Source of the DNA: Caldifarciminota bacterium
GTDB taxonomy: Bacteria; Hydrothermota; Hydrothermia; WGAB01
NCBI GenBank assembly: GCA_015490555.1
Contig: WFXO01000016.1
Span: forward strand, 1-39,346
Length of the DNA stretch: 39,346 nt
Direction: 5' to 3'
Shown one piece after another: positions 1-6,167 of this stretch. A program made the position numbers and the translations under genes. Under the pieces are notes generated by a model that was not told the origin of the DNA, made no database searches, and saw nothing but the letters and a program-made list of their open reading frames with translations. Numbering within the stretch: position 1 is the stretch's first letter; every line of letters begins with the position of its first letter.

Positions 1-1016
1 CTGCAGAAGGCCATGTCTTCCGGATCCGAGAGATTTACGGGTCCACGAACGGTGGATCCGTACAGGGTACAGGGCAAATTGTCTTTTATCGAACCCAAGC
101 AGACACGGTGAGTCTTTCCTTGCAATTGGAACGGTTTCCGCTGCGGCCTTCGCCCGAGATAGAGGCAGAAGTCACGGGACTCATCCGGGTTTCCGGGCCG
201 TTCCCGTCGGTTTTTGTCGTGGGAGATTTAAAAATTGACCAGGGGTATTTGAGTGTGCCCTTTGGGAAATCCCGGGTTCCAAGCCAGCCAGAGGCCCCTT
301 CCCCGATTCGCTATCGGATTACTTTGGAATCTCCCGGCCGACTGTATTTCATTAATGAGGTTGTTCAGGCAGAACTCAAAGCCGATCTGGTGATTACCAA
401 AGATCAGGAGGTCGGGAAAAGTATTTCCGGGACCCTCGAAATCTTGAACGGGACTTTCCTCTATTTGGACCGATCCTTTACGATCACCGAAGGTCGGATG
501 ATTTTCAACCAAGATGTAGAACTCAATCCTCAAATCCAGTTCCACGCAGAAAACCTTGTGCAGGACAGCATCTTAGTCACGTTGGTTGCGACCGGGACCC
601 TCCAAAGTCCAGAAGTCAACTTGATGTCGGATCCTCCGTTGGCCCTGGAAGATATCGTTTCCTTGTTGTCCTTTGGGCGGACCCTATCTCAGCTTTCGCC
701 GTCCTTAACGAGTTTGGAGTACATCCGTGAGCGTTCGTTGAACTTGGCCGAGGCGTTGGTCTCCAGAGAACTCAAACAAAAACTTCGACTGACAGAACTG
801 GAGATCGCGACGGGGTTGGCGGGTCGAGATCCTCACTTTACCGTGGGCTTTTATCTCTCTCCCAAAGTCCACATCCGGTACACGCACGATATCCTCAGTC
901 CGACCAAGGATATCTTTCTTTTGAACTATGCGTTGACCTCCCGGCTCGGTCTTTATATCGAACGGGATCGAGACGGTAGACTGGGGGGCGGCCTCAATTT
1001 CCGGGTTCGTTTTTGA
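1..1016 (+). CDS. TamB-like translocation/assembly protein, C-terminal part (5' end outside window)
   Basis: The reading frame is open from the first bases (codons start at position 3), so the gene begins upstream of the window; the GTG at 108 is only an internal codon. The visible 338 or so residues look like the C-terminal DUF490 domain of TamB: beta-rich repeats, a segment around FSLLSFGRTLSQ-like residues (LLSFGRTLS is visible), and a last strand region ending LGGGLNFRVRF with a terminal Phe. TamB proteins span the periplasm from the inner membrane and help insert outer-membrane proteins or move lipids between membranes. Its presence supports a diderm envelope. It converges on the WVPGHW lipoprotein gene with 51 bases between the stops and no clear terminator there. 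Confidence 0.8.
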   Translation, partial: AEGHVFRIREIYGSTNGGSVQGTGQIVFYRTQADTVSLSLQLERFPLRPSPEIEAEVTGLIRVSGPFPSVFVVGDLKIDQGYLSVPFGKSRVPSQPEAPSPIRYRITLESPGRLYFINEVVQAELKADLVITKDQEVGKSISGTLEILNGTFLYLDRSFTITEGRMIFNQDVELNPQIQFHAENLVQDSILVTLVATGTLQSPEVNLMSDPPLALEDIVSLLSFGRTLSQLSPSLTSLEYIRERSLNLAEALVSRELKQKLRLTELEIATGLAGRDPHFTVGFYLSPKVHIRYTHDILSPTKDIFLLNYALTSRLGLYIERDRDGRLGGGLNFRVRF

Positions 1017-1067
1017 ATTTCCCGACCCCCGTCCTTGAATACCGTTTTTCGAGTCTCCACAGCGTTC

Positions 1068-1394
1068 TTATTTCCAGTGTCCTGGGATCCACACCCACCC
1101 TCGTGGGGTCTTTTTCCAATGTCCTGGGACCCAGGTCTTCCCTCTGGGACGGAGTTCCCAATGCCCAGGGACCCAGACGTATCGGCGTCCGTTCCATTTC
1201 CAGTGCCCGGGAATCCAGACTGCATGAGGTGCTGGCTTCGGCGGTTTGACCTCGATTTTGACGGGAGGCGGGGGTTCAGGGACATAAACAACCCGCGGTG
1301 CACAGGCCAATACCGGGGCGACCCCAAAGAAAAGGAACAGCCACCATTTCCGGGGAGGCATAAGCCTTTGGACTGCTTGTCTCAAAACTCTCAT
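1068..1394 (-). CDS. small lipoprotein with four W[IV]PGHW repeats
   Basis: A 108-residue protein. Basic N-terminus, hydrophobic stretch about residues 17-30 and Cys31 after VLA make a lipoprotein signal, so it is probably membrane anchored and exported. A Pro-rich linker (about 38-57) is followed by four short repeats with the core WIPGHW or WVPGHW up to the last residues. This is the YXWVPGHW-type repeat seen in small exported proteins of many diderms; no reaction is known for it. The start is well set by a strong Shine-Dalgarno sequence, GGAGGTGATC, 7 bases before ATG. The gene is divergent from the next lipoprotein. The antisense strand has Pro-rich open frames that are shadows of the repeats. 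Confidence 0.75.
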   Translation of the reverse strand: MRVLRQAVQRLMPPRKWWLFLFFGVAPVLACAPRVVYVPEPPPPVKIEVKPPKPAPHAVWIPGHWKWNGRRYVWVPGHWELRPRGKTWVPGHWKKTPRGWVWIPGHWK

Positions 1395-1473
1395 AGGATC
1401 ACCTCCATCATGGTTTTACAAAATTAGACGCTGTTTCAACTCCTCAGGTTCCAGCACGCAAGGACCCGAGCAG

Positions 1474-1503
1474 TTGACCCATCTACACTATTGAAGTTAT
1501 ACT
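1474..1503 (+). promoter_or_regulatory. sigma-70 type promoter of the 1543 lipoprotein gene
   Basis: TTGACC at 1474-1479, 18 bases, then TATACT at 1498-1503. Transcription would start near 1510, giving a leader of about 33 bases with AAAGGAGG at 1527-1534, 8 bases before ATG. Confidence 0.6.
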
Positions 1504-1542
1504 TAGGTTCCCCCAAAACTACGTCCAAAGGAGGTTAACCAC

Positions 1543-2574
1543 ATGAAGAAGGCGTGGACACTGCTCATGGTCGGGATCATTGCTTTGGCGGGATGTAAAA
1601 AGTCTACAACCGGTCCAGGTGAGGGTGGTGAAGGTGGCGGTGGAGAGGGCCAGGCTTCAGGGGTATTTGCCCTCTCGGGAATGATCTCGGATATCGGGAC
1701 GGTGATTTATGTCCAAGACTCCCTGGGTCAACCCATTACGAACGCAACTGTCGAGATCAATAATGTGGTGATCCAGTATTTTGCTTTCATGCAAGCCTAT
1801 TTCGACAGCACTGTGAAGTTCCAGAACGGCGCGACCTACACGATCGACGTCGATGCGGGGACCTACGGATCGGCGCATGCAACTTTGACAGCCCCCACCA
1901 TCGATTCTGTCCGCATCACCAGTCCTCAAGAGGGAACTCAGGTCCCGGTCGGACAAGATCTCCCTGTAACCTGGCAGTACTTTGGAGGCTCGAATAACGG
2001 CTATGCAGCACTGAACTTCGCGTATGATAACGGGGACACCGCGTACGATGTGTGGGATATGAGCGGATCAACGACCAACCACACCGTTCCGGGCTCATGG
2101 CTGAATATGGAAGGACTCGCCGATGTGACGGTCTATGCTTACAGGTATGTGACCTTCCCCGACTTGTTGAATCCCCGCGGTGATGCCACCACTCCCTATG
2201 GGACCTCGGCCGTGGGGGTCGGAACTTTCCATAGCGTCCAGATTACCGTCGGCCAAGGCGGTGGCGGAACGGGGGAGAACTGGGGTGGAATGTTCCTCGG
2301 TGTGGTAGATGGAACCATCCCTGTCACGGGCAACTGGACATATGAAGGAGCCTCAGGCACATTTTCCGCAACCCTCACGGGCTTCCCTACTTACAACGAG
2401 CAGTTTCAGGCGACGTGGGGTACATTTCCATCCTCCCCATTTCAGGTCGTCGGAAACCTTGGCGATACGCTGACGTTGCTCATATCTTATCAAACAGGAG
2501 ACACCTTAGGTGGAACCTGGACACTAAATGGCATCCATAATGGTTCGGGAAGCTGGGGAGGGACTCGCCCCTAA
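1543..2574 (+). CDS. lipoprotein of unknown function with Gly/Glu-rich linker
   Basis: A 343-residue exported lipoprotein: MKK start, hydrophobic core and lipobox LAGC with Cys18. Residues about 23-37 form a low-complexity Gly/Glu linker that would hold the rest away from the membrane. The body is beta-rich. The part around ITSPQEGTQVPVGQDLPVTW resembles the start of an Ig-like/fibronectin-type module common in FCB-group surface proteins, and a second Gly-rich spacer (about residues 234-243, GQGGGGTGEN) separates a last beta-rich domain. No catalytic motif is visible. It has its own promoter, a strong ribosome site and a terminator directly after it, so it is a single-gene unit. Function not recognised. 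Confidence 0.75.
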   Translation: MKKAWTLLMVGIIALAGCKKSTTGPGEGGEGGGGEGQASGVFALSGMISDIGTVIYVQDSLGQPITNATVEINNVVIQYFAFMQAYFDSTVKFQNGATYTIDVDAGTYGSAHATLTAPTIDSVRITSPQEGTQVPVGQDLPVTWQYFGGSNNGYAALNFAYDNGDTAYDVWDMSGSTTNHTVPGSWLNMEGLADVTVYAYRYVTFPDLLNPRGDATTPYGTSAVGVGTFHSVQITVGQGGGGTGENWGGMFLGVVDGTIPVTGNWTYEGASGTFSATLTGFPTYNEQFQATWGTFPSSPFQVVGNLGDTLTLLISYQTGDTLGGTWTLNGIHNGSGSWGGTRP

Positions 2575-2603
2575 GGATAGGAGGGTTTCTGTTTGATTAA
2601 TCT

Positions 2604-2639
2604 GTGGGGCTGTCCATATGGGCAGCCCCACTTCTTTTT
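2604..2639 (+). terminator. rho-independent terminator after the lipoprotein gene
   Basis: A 12-bp stem (GTGGGGCTGTCC with GGGCAGCCCCAC, one G-T pair) and 4-base loop ATAT, followed by TTCTTTTT. It lies between convergent genes; the minus-strand side lacks a clear T run, so it mainly serves the plus-strand gene. Confidence 0.85.
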
Positions 2640-2666
2640 GAACTCACGTAATGGACAGAGCCCTGT

Positions 2667-3335
2667 TCAAGAGGATGTCTTCTGGAGCACCATCCACATC
2701 CGGCCCCGTTCAGAACGGGCCCGGCGATAGGAGAAGAACCAGTTCGGGTGCTCAAATGTACAGTAGGGTGGCGGAAGGATCTCCCGGATCCCCGCCGTCT
2801 TGAACGTTTGTTCGACAATCCGGAAAAGATCGAGGAAGCGCTGGCCGTCTTGGTAGTGGAGGGTACTGGAGAAGAAATCCTCAAACTCCGGTCCCACGGG
2901 GTAATGGCATCCTCGGATGCCCGGGCCGGACACCACAACCAAGTCTTCTGGCCGAATGCCACGGTCCTGTGCGTGACGAAGAAGGGCCTCCAGGATCCCG
3001 CGCTTGATGCCCTTCCACCCAGCGTGTACCAGCCCGAAAGCCCGCCCACGTCGATCCAGAACCGCAATCGGAAGGCAATCTGCCACCTGGATGCCCACCC
3101 AGACACGGGGGACCTCCACCCACCACCCGTCGGCTTCCAGAGGGTGAGGAGGCAGATCTAAAGGGGTATGCACGGCAACCACCTTCGTACCGTGGATCTG
3201 ACGAAGGCGATACAGTGGACGGACATTCGGTGGGGATTCCGGCCAGGTCTTTGGATAGAACCGAAGGTCGAAAGGCAAGTCCGTCAGGAATCGGAGAATA
3301 GACCCTTTAGACGTCGAGATCCACGTCCATGACAT
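2667..3335 (-). CDS. pgeF: YfiH/PgeF (LACC1) family purine nucleoside phosphorylase / polyphenol oxidase family protein
   Basis: About 222 residues from ATG at 3335 (the frame is open up to 3422). Family motifs are in order: QIHGTKV, ADCLPI, VHAGWKGI and GPGIRGCHY; the metal/catalytic His, Cys and His are about residues 48, 87 and 104. Members were long called laccase-like; they are now known as purine nucleoside phosphorylases (LACC1-type), and in E. coli the protein helps correct peptidoglycan precursors. The ATG at 3335 overlaps the end of the TPR gene by 29 bases, with no clear Shine-Dalgarno sequence, suggesting translational coupling. The longer start at 3422 would extend far into that gene and adds residues unlike the family. 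Last gene of the prfA operon. Confidence 0.85.
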   Translation of the reverse strand: MSWTWISTSKGSILRFLTDLPFDLRFYPKTWPESPPNVRPLYRLRQIHGTKVVAVHTPLDLPPHPLEADGWWVEVPRVWVGIQVADCLPIAVLDRRGRAFGLVHAGWKGIKRGILEALLRHAQDRGIRPEDLVVVSGPGIRGCHYPVGPEFEDFFSSTLHYQDGQRFLDLFRIVEQTFKTAGIREILPPPYCTFEHPNWFFSYRRARSERGRMWMVLQKTSS

Positions 3336-4212
3336 AGGCTTGGAATTTCTGGATGGCTCTTCGTAAGGCGGAGTGCGAGATTCCAAAGTCGCGAGCCAGC
3401 CGGGAGAGGGGACGGGGTTCATCGTATTCGGTGAGAACCCAGTGAACGAGCGCCGCTGCCCAGACTTCGGGTTTTCGGATCCGCGGGTGGACCTCCATCG
3501 CGAAGGCGTTCCATAAACTCATGGCATGGTCTCGCCAGGGCTCCGGAAGACCAGCACCATCCAGATACCGTTCGATCAGATACAGGATCCGCAAAGAGAC
3601 GGCGTCGACATCGATGATTTCAAACTCTAAGTCTTCACGCATGACCTCTTGTATCAGTTCTCGGATAAACAGGATGGATTCTGCGTCCGGTTCAATCTTC
3701 AGGGCCTGATCTACAAGTCCCCGGGCGCGCAGAAGTTGACCCTCTTTTACGAAGCCCAGGGCGAGTTCCGCCAGAATGTAGGGATTCTCTGGCTCCAATT
3801 CCAGGGCTTGTTCAAGGGTCAAAATTGCCTGCCGTGTTTCTCCCATTAAGTTCAGAACATGTCCGAGCCCTCGAAGGTACTCCGGATTCTCCGGCTCCTG
3901 ATGCACTGCCCTTTGGAGATATGTGAGGGCTTCCTCGAGTCGGAATGTCCTCGCATAGGTGTGCCCTAAAAGAAAGAGATAGTAAGGATTGTCTGGATCG
4001 TGTCGGAGGAGTTGCTGGAGATAGACCTCGGCCTCTTCGTATTTGTTCAGGTCGAGGGCGAGATCGGTCAGGTGCAGCAGCAGGTCTTCTTTGGGGTCCC
4101 GGGGTCGCGTAGCACGGAGTGCACGCTTCAAAAGTTTGTAAGAGGCCTGTAGATTCCCCTCGAACTCTAAAGATTCTGCCCTTCTGGCTAATTCTTTGGC
4201 AATGTCGGACAT
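3307..4212 (-). CDS. TPR protein with C-terminal helix-turn-helix (DUF6398-like) domain
   Basis: 301 residues from ATG at 4212, which has GGAGGC in good position; the in-frame start at 4290 would run into prmC. Residues about 1-190 contain tandem tetratricopeptide repeats (motifs such as LFLLGHTYARTFRLEEAL and ILAELALGFVKEGQLLRA), a protein-binding scaffold. The last 90 or so residues include RKPEVWAAALVHWVL and then PLSRLARDFGISHSALRRA, a helix-turn-helix-like pattern. That WAA...V then AxxFGxSxS layout resembles DUF6398 domains; this is from memory of the family pattern. The partner is unknown. It sits between prmC (16-base gap) and pgeF (overlapping). No signal peptide, so cytoplasmic. Confidence 0.75.
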   Translation of the reverse strand: MSDIAKELARRAESLEFEGNLQASYKLLKRALRATRPRDPKEDLLLHLTDLALDLNKYEEAEVYLQQLLRHDPDNPYYLFLLGHTYARTFRLEEALTYLQRAVHQEPENPEYLRGLGHVLNLMGETRQAILTLEQALELEPENPYILAELALGFVKEGQLLRARGLVDQALKIEPDAESILFIRELIQEVMREDLEFEIIDVDAVSLRILYLIERYLDGAGLPEPWRDHAMSLWNAFAMEVHPRIRKPEVWAAALVHWVLTEYDEPRPLSRLARDFGISHSALRRAIQKFQAYVMDVDLDV

Positions 4213-4228
4213 GGGAACGCCTCCAAGA

Positions 4229-5062
4229 TCAAGATGGAGTTCGAAGAACCAGGACACGGTCAATCCACCCAAGGTCTTTCTCCATGGCAACCAGACGATA
4301 TCCGAATCGTTTTGCGGTGTGGATCACACGGTCCCGAACGGGTGGCGCGATTTCCATGAAAAGCCAGCCTCCGGGAACCAGGGCATCGAGCGCTTGCTGC
4401 AGGAGGGGACGGATGACAGAAAGGCCGTCAGGTCCGCCATCCAGCGCTTCCTTGGGTTCCTGTTGGACTTCGGGAGGGAGAGTCGGGAGGTGTGAGGTGG
4501 GAATGTACGGGGGGTTGGTGACGACGAGGTCGAGCGTGTGTGGACGGAATGCCTGGAGAAGGTCGCCTCGTAGAACCCAAACCCGGGACTCGAGGCGATA
4601 TCTGGCCGTATTTTCCCGTGCGGTCCTAACGGCCATCGGGGAGCGGTCAATCGCCCAGAGACGAGCCCTGGGGTAATGCAAAGCCAGAGCAATGGCGAGA
4701 CAGCCTGTACCAGTGCCGATATCCGCCACGCGTAGGACCCGGGTTCGCTTCGTTATGTAGGTCTGAACAGTGAGGATCAACGTCTCGGTGTCGACCCGTG
4801 GGATAAAAACGCCGGGCCGAACGCGGATCGGGATGCCGAGAAACTCAACCTCTCCGAGGACATAGGCCAGAGGCACCCGCTTCTGTCGCGCCTGGAGGGC
4901 GCCCCTCAACTGAGAAGTGTTGGGAGCGGGGCCCAGCGTCGGTGGCCAGGACCCGCCCAAGGAAGTCCAAAGGATCCGGGCCTCAGCCTCGGCTTCGGGA
5001 GAGATCCTTTGGAGATCCTGAAGAAAAGTCCTGTAAATCTTCCAGGCGTTTCCGGTCTTCAT
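4229..5062 (-). CDS. prmC: peptide chain release factor N5-glutamine methyltransferase PrmC
   Basis: 277 residues. It uses S-adenosylmethionine to methylate the Gln of the GGQ motif in release factors, which speeds peptide release. Seen: an N-terminal helical release-factor-binding part (about 1-75), PLAYVLGEVEFLGIPI, the PRVDTETL segment (PRPETE in most homologues), the SAM loop DIGTGTGC about 114-121 and the catalytic NPPY at about 183-186. It follows its substrate gene prfA, as in many bacteria. The ATG at 5062 lies inside the end of prfA (80-base overlap). Residues from there on match the helical start of PrmC, so I keep this start. Confidence 0.93.
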   Translation of the reverse strand: MKTGNAWKIYRTFLQDLQRISPEAEAEARILWTSLGGSWPPTLGPAPNTSQLRGALQARQKRVPLAYVLGEVEFLGIPIRVRPGVFIPRVDTETLILTVQTYITKRTRVLRVADIGTGTGCLAIALALHYPRARLWAIDRSPMAVRTARENTARYRLESRVWVLRGDLLQAFRPHTLDLVVTNPPYIPTSHLPTLPPEVQQEPKEALDGGPDGLSVIRPLLQQALDALVPGGWLFMEIAPPVRDRVIHTAKRFGYRLVAMEKDLGWIDRVLVLRTPS

Positions 5063-6098
5063 GTTCCTTTAAGGCGTTGATAATGGGCTGAAGATTGCCC
5101 TCTAAAATCGATTCTAAAGCATATAAGGTCAGGCCAATGCGGTGGTCGGTTACGCGGTTTTGTGGAAAGTTATAGGTGCGGATTTTTTCGCTCCTGTCGC
5201 CGGTTCCGATGTATGCCTTGCGGATTTGTGAGGTCTTTTTCGCTTCCTCTTCCATCAAGCGATCCCGGAGGCGGGATCGCAGGATCCGCAGAGCCTTCTG
5301 TTTGTTTTTATGTTGAGATCGTTCGTCCTGGCAGGACACGGTGATGCCTGTAGGGAGATGGGTGATCCGAACTGCAGAGTCGGTGACATTCACATATTGT
5401 CCACCGGGGCCTCCTGCGCGGAAAGTTTCGATCTTCAAGTCTTCCGGCCGGATTTCAACTTCGATCTCGTCCGCCTCGGGCAAAACCACGACAGAGGCTG
5501 AGGAAGTGTGGATGCGGCCGCCCGATTCAGTGACAGGCACCCGTTGGACCCGATGGACGCCCGACTCGTACTTGAGGGCGCCGTATGCCCCCTTCCCTTC
5601 GACCAAGAAGGTCACTTCTCGGATCCCTCCCAATTCTGTCTCGTGAAGATCAGTAATCGAGACCCGCCATCCTCGATCTTCGGCATATCGCAGGTACATT
5701 TTGAACAGATCGCGTGCAAAAAGGGCAGCCTCTTCCCCTCCTGTGCCGGCACGGATCTCCACGACAGCATTCTTTTCGTCATTGGGGTCCGTGGGGAGGA
5801 GTTTGTGACGAAGTTCCCTCTCAATCTCTTGGAGTTCCCGTTGCAACTGGGTGATTTCTTCCTCAATGGCTGCACGTTCGGTGTCATCCTCCGTGGATTC
5901 CATGAGATCCTGGAATTCCTTTAACTCCTGGGATTTTTCTTCCCACGCATTGGCGAGGTCGACAATCCCTTTGACCCGCGCGTATTCCTGAGAGAGTCTG
6001 GCCAGGGTTTGAGGGTCCGAAGTTGTCTCTGGGTTCTGGAGTTCCTTCTCCAGTTCCTGGAGGCGTTTTCGAAATGGGGCAATCAGTTGCGGGTCCAT
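4983..6098 (-). CDS. prfA: peptide chain release factor 1
   Basis: 371 residues from ATG at 6098 (an in-frame TTG lies at 6107). RF1 reads UAA and UAG in the ribosome A site and triggers hydrolysis of peptidyl-tRNA. Seen: long N-terminal helices, the codon-recognition motif PVT at about 188-190 in RVPVTESGGRIHTS (RF2 would have SPF), and the GGQ motif at about 232-234 in GGPGGQYVN, then DSAVRITHLPTG. The C-terminus runs about 15 residues past the usual end, in the part that overlaps prmC. No Shine-Dalgarno sequence is visible, and a strong hairpin ends 14 bases before the ATG. First gene of prfA-prmC-TPR-pgeF. Confidence 0.95.
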   Translation of the reverse strand: MDPQLIAPFRKRLQELEKELQNPETTSDPQTLARLSQEYARVKGIVDLANAWEEKSQELKEFQDLMESTEDDTERAAIEEEITQLQRELQEIERELRHKLLPTDPNDEKNAVVEIRAGTGGEEAALFARDLFKMYLRYAEDRGWRVSITDLHETELGGIREVTFLVEGKGAYGALKYESGVHRVQRVPVTESGGRIHTSSASVVVLPEADEIEVEIRPEDLKIETFRAGGPGGQYVNVTDSAVRITHLPTGITVSCQDERSQHKNKQKALRILRSRLRDRLMEEEAKKTSQIRKAYIGTGDRSEKIRTYNFPQNRVTDHRIGLTLYALESILEGNLQPIINALKEHEDRKRLEDLQDFSSGSPKDLSRSRG

Positions 6099-6112
6099 GA
6101 GAATCAAAGAAT

Positions 6113-6148
6113 GAAGGGGGAGACTTCAGGATGCAAGCCTCCCCCTTC
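6113..6148 (-). terminator. hairpin between the subtilase gene and prfA
   Basis: Inverted repeat GAAGGGGGAG / CTCCCCCTTC with a 16-base middle, 19 bases after the subtilase stop in the minus direction, followed by ATTCTTTGATTC. The T run is weak. It ends 14 bases before the prfA ATG, so it may be a terminator for the subtilase gene, a control element for prfA, or both. Confidence 0.6.
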
Positions 6149-6167
6149 GATGGTCACGATTTATGAA

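Noticed and set aside
953-1427. Pro-rich open frames on both strands over the WVPGHW gene
   Set aside because: They are antisense or shifted readings of the four repeats; the gene at 1068-1394 has the signal peptide and ribosome site.
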